From: Klebsiella variicola
GTDB taxonomy: Bacteria; Pseudomonadota; Gammaproteobacteria; Enterobacterales; Enterobacteriaceae
Reading direction: 5' to 3'
DNA: 64,000 bases
Assembly (NCBI RefSeq): GCF_000828055.2
Contig: NZ_CP010523.2
Coordinates: forward strand, 3,224,001 to 3,288,000
Position numbers and translations under genes: made by a program. How positions within the stretch are numbered: position 1 is the first letter of the stretch; every line of letters begins with the position of its first letter. This document shows, one piece after another, positions 32,541 through 45,150 of this stretch. The notes below the pieces were generated by a model that saw only the letters and a list, made by a program, of their open reading frames with translations, searched no databases and had not been told where the DNA came from.

Positions 32541-33848
32541 ATGAAACGTGTTTCTCAATTGACCGCACTCGCCCTGCTTATGGGGCTTGCTGCTTCCACC
32601 ACCTGCGCCGCTGAAACCATGCCAGCGCTCACACTCTCCCACCTGCAACAGCAGCACGGCGTGGCCATTGACACCCGCCTGAGCGCTTATTACAACGGCT
32701 GGCCTCAGCGCGCCAACGGCCCCGAAGGTCATGAGCCGCAGGCCCTGAATCTTTCCGCCCGCTGGCTCGGCGCCATGAGCGACGATCAGCTCCGCGCCTG
32801 GGCTAAGCAGCACCAGATCCAGCCGGATACCCCCGTCGCGCTGTACGGCAACCCGGAAGATAATGCCAGCGTCGCGGCGCGGCTGAAACAAGCGGGCTTC
32901 ACCCGGCTCAGTACCCTGAGCGATGCGCTGAGCCAGACCGACCGCCTGCAAAAGCTGCCGCACTTTGAACAGCTGGTCTACCCCCAGTGGCTGCACGACC
33001 TGCAGCAGGGAAAACGCGTAGCCGCCGCCCCGACCGGCGACTGGAAAGTGTTCGAAGCCGCCTGGGGAGCGTCGAAACTCTATCTGCTGAGCCATATCCC
33101 TGGCGCGGGCTATATCGATACCAATGAGGTGGAAAGTGAACCGCTGTGGAATAAAGTGTCCGACGCACAGCTGAAAGCGATGCTGGCGAAGCACGGCATC
33201 CGGCATGACACCACGGTGATCCTCTACGGTCGCGACGTCTACGCCGCAGCGCGGGTGGCGCAGATCATGCTGTACGCCGGGGTCAAAGACGTGCGCCTGC
33301 TTGACGGCGGCTGGCAGACCTGGTCCGACGCCGGGCTGCCGGTCGAGCGCGGCATGCCGCCGGCGCAGCAGCCGGCGCAGGACTTCGGCGCGCCGATCCC
33401 CGGCCAGCCGCAGCTGATGCTGGATACCGAACAAGCCCGCGGGCTGCTGCATCGTCAGGACGCCTCGCTGGTCAGCGTCCGCTCGTGGCCGGAGTTTATC
33501 GGCACCACCAGCGGCTACAGCTATATCAAGCCGAAGGGTGACATCGCCGGCGCCCGCTGGGGCCACGCCGGGAGCGACTCCACGCACATGGAAGACTTCC
33601 ATAACCCGGACGGCACCATGCGCAGCGCTGACGATATCGCTACCCTGTGGCGCCAGTGGAACATTCTGCCGAGCCAGCAGGTGGCGTTCTATTGCGGGAC
33701 CGGCTGGCGGGCCTCGGAAACCTTTATGTATGCCCGCGCCATGGGCTGGCCGCACGTCGCGGTGTACGACGGCGGCTGGTACGAATGGAGCAGCAACCCG
33801 CACAATCCGGTCGCCCGCGGAGCGCGCGGCCCGGAAAGCAGTCAGTAA
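32541..33848 (+). CDS. ynjE: Periplasmic thiosulfate sulfurtransferase YnjE (three rhodanese domains)
   Basis: Multidomain sulfurtransferase, 435 residues, same length as E. coli YnjE. A signal peptide (about 1-23, ending TCA) is followed by three rhodanese repeats. The active-site Cys385 lies in the CRYCGTGWR-type loop, here FYCGTGWRASE. The first two domains lack a catalytic Cys, as in the E. coli crystal structure. It follows ynjD after 93 bp, and its substrate in the cell is unknown; closeness to ynjBCD suggests shared physiology. Confidence 0.95.
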   Translation: MKRVSQLTALALLMGLAASTTCAAETMPALTLSHLQQQHGVAIDTRLSAYYNGWPQRANGPEGHEPQALNLSARWLGAMSDDQLRAWAKQHQIQPDTPVALYGNPEDNASVAARLKQAGFTRLSTLSDALSQTDRLQKLPHFEQLVYPQWLHDLQQGKRVAAAPTGDWKVFEAAWGASKLYLLSHIPGAGYIDTNEVESEPLWNKVSDAQLKAMLAKHGIRHDTTVILYGRDVYAAARVAQIMLYAGVKDVRLLDGGWQTWSDAGLPVERGMPPAQQPAQDFGAPIPGQPQLMLDTEQARGLLHRQDASLVSVRSWPEFIGTTSGYSYIKPKGDIAGARWGHAGSDSTHMEDFHNPDGTMRSADDIATLWRQWNILPSQQVAFYCGTGWRASETFMYARAMGWPHVAVYDGGWYEWSSNPHNPVARGARGPESSQ

Positions 33849-33862
33849 CTCGCCCCGCCTCA

Positions 33863-33889
33863 GCGCGTCGCCCCTTTTCGGCGACGCGC
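33863..33889. terminator. Hairpin between convergent ynjE and ynjF
   Basis: A 10-bp stem GCGCGTCGCC / GGCGACGCGC with a 7-nt loop lies between the two stop codons. There is no T run. Confidence 0.5.
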
Positions 33890-33899
33890 GATACCCCGT

Positions 33900-34523
33900 T
33901 TACGCTGTGGTCGTTACCCGCTTTAAGGTCTGGTAGCCACTGCAGATGCGCGTCGCCGTCGTCAGCCAGCACAGCGCGCCAAACAGCCACGCCAGCCAGG
34001 CGAAATGCGCCGGAAACAGGCAGCCGAGGACAAACAACAGGATGGTCTCCGTCCCCTCCGTCAGGCCCCCAAGATAGTACAGCGATTTATGGGCGTAGCC
34101 GGGATTGGCGATCTGATGCCTGGCCGCCAGTGCGGCAAAAGCGAGAAAGCTGCTGCCGGTGCCGATAAAGGCAAACAGCAGCCAGGCCCCCGCCAGGGCA
34201 TTGTTCAGCGGATCCGCCAGAATAAAGCCGAACGGCACCAGGGCGTAGAAGAGAAAATCCAGTGCGATATCGAGAAAGCCCCCCGCGTCCGTGAGCCCGC
34301 GCCGCCGCGCCAGGGCGCCGTCCAGACCATCCAGCAGGCGGTTGAGGAGAATAGCGACCAGCGCCGCGCTATACCACCCCAGCGCCAGAAAGGGTAGAGC
34401 CAGCACGCCGATGGCAAAACCGAGGAGCGTCAGCCCGTCCGGTGAAATACCCGGGCGGTCAAGCGCGCCGGCGACAGCATTAAGCAGGGGTTTGAGGCGC
34501 GGATGCAGGTGGCTATCAAGCAC
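33900..34523 (-). CDS. ynjF: CDP-alcohol phosphatidyltransferase family protein YnjF
   Basis: Integral membrane enzyme of the CDP-alcohol phosphotransferase family; the alcohol acceptor is not known. 207 residues (E. coli 206). The family active site is present near residues 66-90: LLDGLDGALARRRGLTDAGG followed by FLDIALD, giving the two DxxDG-AR and GxxxDxxxD metal-binding halves. Several membrane segments follow. Convergent with ynjE, divergent from nudG. Confidence 0.93.
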   Translation of the reverse strand: MLDSHLHPRLKPLLNAVAGALDRPGISPDGLTLLGFAIGVLALPFLALGWYSAALVAILLNRLLDGLDGALARRRGLTDAGGFLDIALDFLFYALVPFGFILADPLNNALAGAWLLFAFIGTGSSFLAFAALAARHQIANPGYAHKSLYYLGGLTEGTETILLFVLGCLFPAHFAWLAWLFGALCWLTTATRICSGYQTLKRVTTTA

Positions 34524-34609
34524 GGAGGTCTCCAGCAGGGTTGGCGGTTGTCAGTCAAGGTCTATGGCGGTGATAATAGGCCAGATTCGTCTTATTCACC
34601 TTGATGCTT

Positions 34610-35020
34610 ATGCTAAAAATGATTGATGTTGTCGCAGCCATTATTGAACAGGATGGCCAGATTCTGCTGGCGCAGCGTCCGCCCCACGCCGACCAGCCGG
34701 GGATGTGGGAGTTCGCTGGCGGCAAAGTGGAGCCTGGTGAAAGCCAGCCGCAGGCGCTGGCCCGCGAGCTACAGGAGGAGATGGGCATCATCGCCCACCC
34801 GGCATGCTATATCGCCAGCCATCAGCGGGAAGTCTCCGGCCGCCAGATCCATCTGCACGCCTGGTGGGTGCCGCACTTTCAGGGCATACCGCTGGCCCAC
34901 TATCACACTCAGCTGCGCTGGTGCCTGCCCGCTGACGCCTTAACCCTCGATCTCGCCCCGGCCGATATTCCTCTGCTGCATGCCTTTATCGCCCAGCGCC
35001 CGACCCTTTCCGGCCGCTGA
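34610..35020 (+). CDS. nudG: CTP/5-methyl-dCTP pyrophosphohydrolase NudG (Nudix)
   Basis: Nudix hydrolase acting on CTP, dCTP, 5-methyl-dCTP and oxidised pyrimidine nucleotides, a pool-sanitising enzyme. The Nudix box is GGKVEPGESQPQALARELQE followed by EMGI (about residues 37-60), with the catalytic REL-EE glutamates. Several in-frame starts exist (34604, 34610, 34619). I use 34610 (MLKMIDVVAAI), which aligns best with E. coli MKMIEVVAAI and gives 136 residues; no ribosome site is clear. Gene order after ynjF is as in E. coli, but ynjH is missing. Confidence 0.9.
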   Translation: MLKMIDVVAAIIEQDGQILLAQRPPHADQPGMWEFAGGKVEPGESQPQALARELQEEMGIIAHPACYIASHQREVSGRQIHLHAWWVPHFQGIPLAHYHTQLRWCLPADALTLDLAPADIPLLHAFIAQRPTLSGR

Positions 35021-35202
35021 TCCGCCCGCCGCCTCGTCATCGTTTTTAGTTATGACGGGCGGACAATTATAAATTTTGTTGTCGGCTTAATTTTTCCTTG
35101 CTTGCCTAAGGATTAGCGGTGTTATAGTCGGAAAATCGGTTTTTTCAAGGACCGAATCATAATAAATACATGCAACCACAACCATAAGGGGAACTTATAT
35201 CT

Positions 35203-36546
35203 ATGGATCAGACGTGCACTCTGGAAGGCTTTCTCACCCGCGTTCAACAGCGCGATCCTCATCAAACCGAATTTGCTCAAGCCGTCCGGGAGGTGATGAC
35301 CACCCTGTGGCCTTTCCTTGAGGAAAATCCGCGCTATCGTCAGCTTGCTTTGCTGGAACGTCTGGTGGAACCGGAGCGCGTGATCCAGTTCCGCGTGGTG
35401 TGGGTGGACGACCGCAATCAGGTCCAGGTCAACCGCGCGTGGCGCGTGCAGTTCAACTCGGCCATCGGCCCGTATAAAGGCGGGATGCGTTTCCACCCGT
35501 CGGTTAACCTGTCGATTCTCAAATTCCTTGGCTTCGAGCAGACCTTCAAAAACGCCCTGACCACCCTGCCGATGGGCGGCGGAAAAGGCGGCAGCGATTT
35601 CGATCCTAAAGGCAAGAGCGATGGCGAAGTGATGCGCTTCTGCCAGGCGCTGATGACCGAGCTCTATCGCCACCTTGGCCCGGATACCGACGTACCGGCG
35701 GGCGATATCGGCGTCGGCGGCCGCGAAGTCGGCTTTATGGCCGGGATGATGCGCAAGCTCTCCAACAACAGCGCCTGCGTCTTCACTGGTAAAGGCCTCT
35801 CCTTTGGCGGCAGCCTGATCCGTCCGGAAGCCACCGGTTACGGTCTGATCTACTTCACCGAAGCGATGCTCAAACGTCACGGCCTCGGCTTCGAAGGCGC
35901 TCGCGTGGCGGTTTCCGGCTCCGGCAACGTCGCGCAATACGCCATTGAGAAAGCGATGGAGCTTGGCGCGCGGGTGGTCACCGCCTCCGACTCCAACGGC
36001 ACCGTCGTTGACGAAGCGGGCTTCACCAAAGAAAAACTGGCCCGTCTGATCGACATTAAAGAGCGTGCCCATGGCCGCGTGGCCGACTACGCCCGCGAAT
36101 TTGGCCTCACCTATCTTGAAGGCCAGCAGCCGTGGTCAGTGCCGGTGGATATCGCCCTGCCTTGCGCGACCCAGAACGAACTGGACGTCGATGCCGCCCG
36201 CCAGCTGATTGCCAATGGCGTGAAGGCCGTGGCGGAAGGCGCCAACATGCCGACCACCATCGCCGCAACCGACCTGTTCCTGGAAGCTGACGTGCTGTTT
36301 GCCCCGGGCAAAGCGGCCAACGCCGGCGGCGTGGCGACTTCCGGTCTGGAGATGGCGCAGAACGCCGCGCGCATGGGCTGGAAAGCGGAAAAAGTGGATG
36401 CCCGTTTGCATCACATCATGCTGGATATCCACCACGCTTGCGTGCAGTACGGCGGCGAAGCGAAGCAGACAAACTACGTGCGCGGTGCGAATATCGCCGG
36501 TTTCGTGAAAGTCGCGGATGCCATGCTGGCCCAGGGCGTGATTTAA
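35203..36546 (+). CDS. gdhA: NADP-specific glutamate dehydrogenase
   Basis: Cytoplasmic enzyme that fixes ammonium onto 2-oxoglutarate with NADPH, used when ammonium is plentiful. 447 residues, as in E. coli. Substrate-site motifs are clear: GPYKGGMRFHP, LPMGGGKGGSDFDPKGKS with the catalytic Lys, and the NADP-binding VSGSGNVAQYAIEKA. ATG 35203 follows AAGGGGAACTT. In Klebsiella Nac is known to repress gdhA, but I did not find a convincing Nac box in the 180-bp upstream region. Confidence 0.98.
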   Translation: MDQTCTLEGFLTRVQQRDPHQTEFAQAVREVMTTLWPFLEENPRYRQLALLERLVEPERVIQFRVVWVDDRNQVQVNRAWRVQFNSAIGPYKGGMRFHPSVNLSILKFLGFEQTFKNALTTLPMGGGKGGSDFDPKGKSDGEVMRFCQALMTELYRHLGPDTDVPAGDIGVGGREVGFMAGMMRKLSNNSACVFTGKGLSFGGSLIRPEATGYGLIYFTEAMLKRHGLGFEGARVAVSGSGNVAQYAIEKAMELGARVVTASDSNGTVVDEAGFTKEKLARLIDIKERAHGRVADYAREFGLTYLEGQQPWSVPVDIALPCATQNELDVDAARQLIANGVKAVAEGANMPTTIAATDLFLEADVLFAPGKAANAGGVATSGLEMAQNAARMGWKAEKVDARLHHIMLDIHHACVQYGGEAKQTNYVRGANIAGFVKVADAMLAQGVI

Positions 36547-36560
36547 CTTCCCCTGACTCC

Positions 36561-36584
36561 ATCCCGGCGGCTGCCCGCCGGGAT
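36561..36584. terminator. Hairpin between convergent gdhA and the quinone oxidoreductase gene
   Basis: A perfect 10-bp stem ATCCCGGCGG / CCGCCGGGAT with loop CTGC lies 14 bp after the gdhA stop and 6 bp before the opposing stop. There is no T tract. Confidence 0.6.
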
Positions 36585-36589
36585 GCGTC

Positions 36590-37570
36590 TCACGACGTCA
36601 TCGTGATCACCACTTTCCCCAGATGCTGACCACTGTCCAGACAAGCATGGGCCTCGGCAACCTCCGCCATCGGGTAGCTGGCGTAGATCATCGGCTTGCA
36701 TTTCCCTGCCTCAAGCAGCGGCCAGACGTGGCGCCGCAGCGCCTCGGTAATCTCCTGTTTCTCCGCCGCCGTCCGGCCGCGCATGGTTGAGCCGGTGACG
36801 GTGGCTCGTTTGAGCATCAGGGTCTGAATATCAACCTCATGAGCGATTCGTCCGCCCATAAAGCCGATGATCACCAGCCGTCCATCCTTTTTCAGTAGTC
36901 CAAGGTTGCGGTTAAAGTAAGGGCCGCCAACGATATCCAGAACGACATCCACGCCTTCATCGTGGGTCAGCTGGCCGATTTTTTCCGCAAAATCATCGGT
37001 TTTGTAGTTAATCGCCGTAGCATAGGGACGTAGGGCAGCGATTTTTTCGTCCTGGCCAACGGTGGCATAGACGGTCATCCCCAGCGCGTGGCACAGCAGG
37101 ACCGCGGTGGTGCCAATCCCGCTGGCGCCGCCGTGGATCAGGATGCTTTCGCCAGGCTGCAGCTTACCCAGCTGGAAGACATTCGCCCAGACGGTGAAGA
37201 ACGTTTCCGGAATGGCGGCCGCTTCGCTAAAGCTGAGGCCCGCCGGGATCGGCAGCGTCTGGCCTGCCGGCACGGCGCAGTATTCGGCATAGCCGCCGCC
37301 GTTGGTGAGCGCACAAACGCGATCGCCGGGCGCAAACGCTGTGACCTGCGCGCCGACCTCAACCACAACGCCCGCCACCTCCAGGCCAGGTACGGGGGTG
37401 ACGCCCTTGGGCATAGGGTACAGCCCCTGGCGCTGCAGGATATCCGGCCGGTTGACGCCGGCGGCCTTCACCTCAATGAGCACCTCATTCTCCCCAATAG
37501 CAGGGATTTCTCCTTCGCGGATCTGCAATACCTCCGGGCCGCCCGGTTGGCTAATAGCGATATATTTCAC
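36590..37570 (-). CDS. NAD(P)H:quinone oxidoreductase, PIG3-like (zinc-free MDR family)
   Basis: Medium-chain dehydrogenase/reductase without zinc ligands, most like the PIG3/TP53I3 branch of quinone oxidoreductases. 326 residues: N-terminal catalytic part with VNRPDILQRQGLYPMPKG and PGLEVAGVVVEVG, the Rossmann motif HGGASGIGTTAVLL near residue 144, and the GSTMRGRTAAEKQ segment typical of this branch. Predicted to reduce quinones with NADPH; the real substrate is unknown. It stands where E. coli has ynjI, between gdhA and topB. Confidence 0.88.
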   Translation of the reverse strand: MKYIAISQPGGPEVLQIREGEIPAIGENEVLIEVKAAGVNRPDILQRQGLYPMPKGVTPVPGLEVAGVVVEVGAQVTAFAPGDRVCALTNGGGYAEYCAVPAGQTLPIPAGLSFSEAAAIPETFFTVWANVFQLGKLQPGESILIHGGASGIGTTAVLLCHALGMTVYATVGQDEKIAALRPYATAINYKTDDFAEKIGQLTHDEGVDVVLDIVGGPYFNRNLGLLKKDGRLVIIGFMGGRIAHEVDIQTLMLKRATVTGSTMRGRTAAEKQEITEALRRHVWPLLEAGKCKPMIYASYPMAEVAEAHACLDSGQHLGKVVITMTS

Positions 37571-37741
37571 GGGTCCTCCTTATCGCCGGTGAGAGAAATG
37601 AGCAACATTATCGGCAAGCGCGAAGACGCATTCAGGGGGGAAAGTCGTCAAGCCCTGCCCGGCTGTTTAGTGTAGACCATTGACCTGGCTGGCGGAGAAG
37701 CGGTGGCCGCGGGGATTCGCATCCTCGCGACCACCGGCGGG

Positions 37742-39688
37742 TTACTGCGGCGGCGGCGCAGCATCGTCTGCCGCTTTTTTCCCTTTCGGCTTGCCTTTAC
37801 CTTTAGTGAACGGTTTTTTCGCCCCGGCTGGCGCGGCCAGGCCGCGGAACTGACGCACCGGCGTGCTCCGCGCCTGATCGATCAGCTGGAACAGCGTCCC
37901 CACCAGCGGCTGCATAAAGTCCTGATAGCGGCACTGCTTTTCGCTGATCTGCGTCAGGACCGATTCCCAGTGGGCGGTCATATCCGGACGCGCGGCCATC
38001 TCCGGCAGGGAGTGAATCAGCGCCCGGCCAGCGTCCGAGGAGTGGATATAACGCCCCTTTTTGGTCAGGAAACCGCGCTTGAACAGCAGCTCGATAATCC
38101 CGGCGCGGGTCGCTTCTGTGCCGAGACCGTCGGTGGCGCGGAGGATCTTCTTCAGATCTTTATCCTGCACGAAACGGGCAATCCCGGTCATCGCCGACAG
38201 CAGCGTGGCGTCGGTAAAGTGGCGCGGCGGCTGCGTCTGACGCTCCACCACTTCGCCCTTCTCGCACAGCAGTTCATCGTCTTTGGCCACCACCGGCAGC
38301 GGCGTGCCGTCGTTCTCTTCATCGCGCTCTTTGCTGCCCAGCAGCGTCCGCCAGCCAGCCTCTGCCAGAAAACGCGCCTTGGCGACAAACTTGCCGTTGG
38401 CGATCTCGAGGTCAATCTGGCATTTGCGGAACACCGCGTCCGGGCAGAACTGCATCAGATACTGCCGGGCGATCAGGTGGTAGACCTTCGCTTCGTTATC
38501 GGTGAGCTTGACCTGGCTGCTGCGGGCGGTCGGGATAATCGCATGGTGCGCATCGACCTTTTTATCATCCCAGCAGCGGTTGCGGATCTCCGGATCCATT
38601 ACCGGCTGCGGCAGCAGGTCCGCCGCATGGACGGCAATCGCATTCAGCACCGCATGACGGCCGGCGAAGTGCTCTTCCGGCAGGTAGCGGCTATCCGAAC
38701 GCGGGTAGGTAATGAGCTTGTGGGTTTCGTACAGCTTCTGGCAGATATCCAGCACGTTTTGCGCGCTGAAGCCGAAACGTTTGGCCGCCTCAATCTGTAG
38801 CGCCGACAGCGAGAACGGCAGCGGCGCGGGTTCGGAATCGCGCTTATCGTTATAGCCGGTCACCAGCGCCGGCTGGCCTTCGATGCGCTTAACCACGTGC
38901 TCAGCCAGTGGACGATGCAGCAGACGCCCTTCTTCATCCTGATAAGGTTCGCAGGCTTCGCTTGGCACCCAGGTGGCGACAAAACGTTCCTCCTGCGGCG
39001 TGACGATATGCGCCTTCACGTCGAAGAAGTCTTTGGCGACGAAGTTTTCAATCTCTTCATCACGGCGAACCACCAGGCCAAGTACCGGGGTCTGCACCCG
39101 CCCCACGGACAGTACCCCCTGATAGCCGGCGTTACGCCCCAGCAGAGTATAGGCGCGGGTCATATTGATGCCGTACAGCCAGTCGGCACGCGCCCGCGCC
39201 AGCGCCGACACGCAGAGCGGCACGAACTCGCTGTTGGCGCGCAGGCGATTGATCGCCCGCTCCACCGCCTGCGGGTTGAGATCGTTAATCAGACAGCGCT
39301 GCACCTGCTGACGCTTCTCCGGCGCCAGCTGCAGGTAATCGAGTACTTCGTCCACCAGCAGCTGCCCCTCACGGTCGGGGTCGCCGGCATGGATCACTTC
39401 CTGCGCCTCGCCAAGCAGACGCTTGATCACATTGAGCTGTTTGGTGACCGAGGGTTTGGGTTGTAGCTGCCATTTCTCCGGCACAATCGGCAGGTCGGTG
39501 AGATTCCAGCGGGCATAGCGGCTGTCATAGACGTCCGGCTGCGCCTGCTCCAGCAGATGGCCGATACACCAGGTGACCACCTGCCCGTTGCCGCACTCAA
39601 TATAGCCATCGCCTTTGCGGTGCGGTTTAGGCAACACATCGGCGATAGCCCGACCGAGACTCGGTTTTTCCGCAATAAACAACCGCAT
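37742..39688 (-). CDS. topB: DNA topoisomerase III
   Basis: Type IA topoisomerase that decatenates DNA and helps resolve replication and recombination intermediates. 648 residues (E. coli 653). The Toprim domain carries [15 protein letters not shown] (Glu7) and [19 protein letters not shown] (Asp103, Asp105). The catalytic tyrosine is Tyr328 in [20 protein letters not shown]. The decatenation loop region falls near 240-260. The C-terminus is Lys/Pro rich and slightly shorter than in E. coli. It lies 4 bp after selD and is probably co-transcribed. Confidence 0.97.
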   Translation of the reverse strand: MRLFIAEKPSLGRAIADVLPKPHRKGDGYIECGNGQVVTWCIGHLLEQAQPDVYDSRYARWNLTDLPIVPEKWQLQPKPSVTKQLNVIKRLLGEAQEVIHAGDPDREGQLLVDEVLDYLQLAPEKRQQVQRCLINDLNPQAVERAINRLRANSEFVPLCVSALARARADWLYGINMTRAYTLLGRNAGYQGVLSVGRVQTPVLGLVVRRDEEIENFVAKDFFDVKAHIVTPQEERFVATWVPSEACEPYQDEEGRLLHRPLAEHVVKRIEGQPALVTGYNDKRDSEPAPLPFSLSALQIEAAKRFGFSAQNVLDICQKLYETHKLITYPRSDSRYLPEEHFAGRHAVLNAIAVHAADLLPQPVMDPEIRNRCWDDKKVDAHHAIIPTARSSQVKLTDNEAKVYHLIARQYLMQFCPDAVFRKCQIDLEIANGKFVAKARFLAEAGWRTLLGSKERDEENDGTPLPVVAKDDELLCEKGEVVERQTQPPRHFTDATLLSAMTGIARFVQDKDLKKILRATDGLGTEATRAGIIELLFKRGFLTKKGRYIHSSDAGRALIHSLPEMAARPDMTAHWESVLTQISEKQCRYQDFMQPLVGTLFQLIDQARSTPVRQFRGLAAPAGAKKPFTKGKGKPKGKKAADDAAPPPQ

Positions 39689-39692
39689 CGAA

Positions 39693-40736
39693 TCAACGGA
39701 TCTCGATCATGGGTCGTCCGCCGCGGGCGGTGACCAGCTCGCCGATGGCGGCCAGCTTAATGCCGAACTCCGCCGCAGCGGCCTGGACTTCGGCTTCCGC
39801 TTCCGGAGTCACCGCCAGCAGCAGGCCGCCGGAGGTCTGCGGATCGCACAGCAGGTCCCGCCACTCCGCCGGCATCTCACCCATCAGATGGCCGTAGCTG
39901 GCAAAGTTGCGCCCGGTGCCGCCCGGCACCGCGCCGGCGGCAATATAGCCTTCCACCCCCGGCAGTTTTGGGATATCGGCATAGCGCAGCTGCGCCTGCA
40001 CGCCGGCCCCGCGGCACACCTCGCTGAGATGGCCGAGCAGGCCAAAGCCGGTGACGTCGGTCATCGCCTTCACTCCGTCGATGGCGGCAAACGCGGCGCC
40101 GGCGAGGTTCATCTGGCACATGGTTTCCGTCGCCAGTCCCTGATGCTCTGGCTTGAGCAGCGATTTTTTCTCCGCGGTGGTCAGCACACCGATCCCCAGC
40201 GGTTTGGTGAGATACAGTTTGCAGCCCGCCTGCGCAGTGCTGTTTTTCTTGATGCGCTCGGTGGGCACCACGCCGGTGACCGCCAGACCGAAGATCGGCT
40301 CCGGAGCGTCAATGGAATGGCCGCCTGCCAGCGCGATCCCGGCCTGCTGGCAGGCAAAGCGCCCGCCCTCGACCACTTCACGGGCAATTTCCGGCGCCAG
40401 GGTGTTGATCGGCCAGCCAAGGATGGCAATCGCCATAATCGGTTTCCCGCCCATGGCGAAAATATCGCTGATGGCGTTGGTGGCGGCGATGCGGCCAAAG
40501 TCGAACGGATTATCGACGATCGGCATAAAGAAATCGGTGGTGCTAACGATTGACGTGCCGTTACCAAGATCGTAGACGGCGGCATCGTCGCTGGTTTCGT
40601 TGCCGACAAGCAGGTTCGGATCGACAAACTTCGCCTGCTCGCTATGCAGGATGGTTTCCAGCACCTTCGGGGAAATTTTACAACCACAACCGGCTCCGTG
40701 GCTGTATTGCGTTAAACGAATGGCTTGCTCGCTCAT
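39693..40736 (-). CDS. selD: Selenophosphate synthetase SelD
   Basis: Makes selenophosphate from selenide and ATP, the selenium donor for selenocysteine and selenouridine. Active-site Cys17 and Lys20 are in [11 protein letters not shown]; this enzyme uses Cys, not Sec. I choose ATG 40736 over ATG 40742: the AGGAG directly abuts the upstream ATG and is 6 nt from the downstream one. This gives 347 residues, as in E. coli. The Walker-like Gly-rich and Asp metal sites ([20 protein letters not shown]) are intact. Confidence 0.96.
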   Translation of the reverse strand: MSEQAIRLTQYSHGAGCGCKISPKVLETILHSEQAKFVDPNLLVGNETSDDAAVYDLGNGTSIVSTTDFFMPIVDNPFDFGRIAATNAISDIFAMGGKPIMAIAILGWPINTLAPEIAREVVEGGRFACQQAGIALAGGHSIDAPEPIFGLAVTGVVPTERIKKNSTAQAGCKLYLTKPLGIGVLTTAEKKSLLKPEHQGLATETMCQMNLAGAAFAAIDGVKAMTDVTGFGLLGHLSEVCRGAGVQAQLRYADIPKLPGVEGYIAAGAVPGGTGRNFASYGHLMGEMPAEWRDLLCDPQTSGGLLLAVTPEAEAEVQAAAAEFGIKLAAIGELVTARGGRPMIEIR

Positions 40737-40961
40737 GGACATCTCCTGTCATTGCAATCCCGCTATGTTAGCGCCCAAACGCCAGGGTGGTAAGTACGAC
40801 AGTCTGAAATCGCGTATGGTTGCTCATTAAGCAGACAAAAAGCCGTTTTTGCGAGACACGGCAATTTTTTCCCGACCATTTTCACTTTTACTTAAAGATG
40901 ACAGAAATGTGACAACACAGAACTGTCTTCTCTGGAATGATTATGACGTAAGGAAATTCTA

Positions 40962-41708
40962 ATGAAAAAGCGTGTTCTTGCTCTTTGCCTGGCCAGTTTC
41001 TTCTCCGTTAACGCCTTTGCTCTGGTTCCCCCCGGGAACGATGTCACCACCAAGCCCGATCTCTACTATCTGACCAATGCCCAGGCCATCGACAGCCTGG
41101 CGCTGTTGCCGCCGCCGCCGGCGGTGGGCAGTATCGCGTTCTTAAACGATCAGGCGATGTATGAGCAGGGGCGTCTGCTGCGCAATACCGAGCGCGGGAA
41201 GCTGGCGGCAGAGGATGCCAACCTCAGCGCGGGCGGCGTGGCCAATGCCTTCTCCAGCGCCTTTGGTTCCCCAATCACCGAGAAAGACGCGCCTCAGCTC
41301 CACAAACTGCTGACCAATATGATTGAAGACGCCGGCGATCTGGCGACCCGCGGCGCGAAAGAGAAATACATGCGCATTCGCCCGTTTGCGTTCTATGGCG
41401 TCTCCACCTGCAACACCACCGAGCAGGACAAGCTGTCGAAAAACGGCTCTTACCCGTCCGGGCATACCTCTATCGGCTGGGCCACCGCCCTGGTGCTGGC
41501 GGAGATCAACCCGCAGCGGCAAAATGAAATTTTGAAGCGCGGCTATGAGCTCGGCGAGAGCCGGGTGATCTGCGGCTATCACTGGCAGAGCGATGTCGAT
41601 GCGGCGCGCATCGTCGGCTCCGCGGTGGTCGCTACGCTGCACACCAACCCGGCCTTCCAGCAGCAGTTGCAGAAAGCCAAAGACGAATTCGCCAAAACGC
41701 AGAAGTAA
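40962..41708 (+). CDS. Class A nonspecific acid phosphatase (PhoC/PhoN family)
   Basis: Secreted periplasmic phosphomonoesterase. A 20-residue signal peptide (ending AFA) precedes [17 protein letters not shown]. The full PAP2/class A signature is present: K-x6-RP (KEKYMRIRP, near 134-142), PSGH (near 164-167), and SR-x5-H-x2-D ([12 protein letters not shown], near 196-207). 248 residues is the usual size. It is an insertion relative to E. coli, between selD and ydjA, and is followed by a repeat-rich spacer. PhoC and PhoN names are both used for such enzymes; I leave the symbol open. Confidence 0.92.
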   Translation: MKKRVLALCLASFFSVNAFALVPPGNDVTTKPDLYYLTNAQAIDSLALLPPPPAVGSIAFLNDQAMYEQGRLLRNTERGKLAAEDANLSAGGVANAFSSAFGSPITEKDAPQLHKLLTNMIEDAGDLATRGAKEKYMRIRPFAFYGVSTCNTTEQDKLSKNGSYPSGHTSIGWATALVLAEINPQRQNEILKRGYELGESRVICGYHWQSDVDAARIVGSAVVATLHTNPAFQQQLQKAKDEFAKTQK

Positions 41709-42441
41709 CGTCATCGCCGTCGAACTCCCGGATGCGGCGCCTGGCGCGCCTTGTCCGGGCTACAAAAACCGCGATTGATTCGAATGGTAGGGGTTGTAGG
41801 CCGGGTCAGGCGCAAGCCGCCACCCGGCATAGATGCGGCTCCGAGCCTGCTGCCATCGCCCGGCGGCGCTGCGCTTGCGCGGCCAGCCGGACGGTTCCCT
41901 CTCCCTCCGGGAGAGGGCCAGGGTGAGGGGAAGCACTGCAGTGTGGTTGTTTATGTTATCTGTGGCTTCAGCGTAGTTTGCGCTCCCGGTTAATCGTCTG
42001 CGTTATGTCACTCATGGCGCCGGGGGTACAGGGGGCGGCCAGTCGCCGCCGCCCCCTGTACCCCCGGGCTCCGGCCAGCAAAATCGCCGCTACGCGGTCC
42101 CTTCGACTTATCCCTGCAGGCTTCGGGTCGGGCCGAGGCAGCGTCCCTGCAAAACACGGCCCTCAGCCCGCATCCATGCGGGCTGCCCCGGCCTGCCGGG
42201 AACGTCTCAGCGATGTTGAGGCCGCCAGCACCGGCAGTTTCAGCAAGAAAAGTGAATAAATTAACGACAGGTCGTACGAACGTAGGCCGGGTCAGGCGCG
42301 AGCCGCCACCCGGCACAAAATCGGCTCCGTGCCCGCTGTCCTTGCCCGGCGGCGCTGCGCTTGCGCGGGCCTACAGACAGTCAGAGCCGGATGCGTTGGC
42401 CGGGTAAGGCGCAGCCGCCACCCGGCATCACAAGCACCGAC
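41709..42441. repeat. Repeat-rich 733-bp spacer: REP/BIME mosaic
   Basis: No credible gene. It contains at least six REP-like units: 41727-41763 (CCCGGATGCGGCGCC... TTGTCCGGGCTAC), 41796-41829, 41858-41884, 42282-42315, 42344-42374 and 42395-42430. The pair 41796-41884 recurs at 42282-42372 as a degenerate direct repeat of about 90 bp, flanking roughly 400 bp of other sequence. A 9-bp-stem hairpin CCCTCTCCC / GGGAGAGGG lies at 41897-41917 and a 20-bp-arm palindrome at 42020-42067. Such units commonly bind gyrase or stabilise mRNA ends. Confidence 0.8.
42020..42067. repeat. Perfect 20-bp-arm palindrome with 8-nt loop
   Basis: Left arm CCGGGGGTACAGGGGGCGGC (42020-42039), loop 42040-42047, and an exactly complementary right arm 42048-42067. 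It would form a very stable GC-rich hairpin on either strand. It lies in the repeat-rich spacer and is not placed at the end of a gene. Confidence 0.9.
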
Positions 42442-45012
<2,571 letters not shown>

Positions 45013-45020
45013 TACGCAGC

Positions 45021-45050
45021 GGCTGCCCCGTCTCCCGGGGCAGCCTTTTT
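45021..45050 (+). terminator. Rho-independent terminator after sppA
   Basis: A 9-bp stem GGCTGCCCC / GGGGCAGCC followed by five T's, 8 bp after the stop codon. Confidence 0.92.
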
Positions 45051-45150
45051 CCCGCACCTGCCAACACCGCCACAAAGCCAGCGACCGACACTGTATTTTT
45101 TCCTGCGTCTCTTTATACTGCGCCTGTCTACGACCAACCTAAGCGATGCT

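Noticed and set aside
35021-35202. Nac site upstream of gdhA
   Set aside because: Known in Klebsiella, but I found no ATA-N6/N9-TAT pattern I would trust.
37703-38800. 365-codon open frame antisense to topB
   Set aside because: No recognisable domain and no ribosome site; topB is intact beneath it.
42008-42316. Short open frames in the repeat-rich spacer
   Set aside because: They read through palindromes and REP units and have no ribosome sites.
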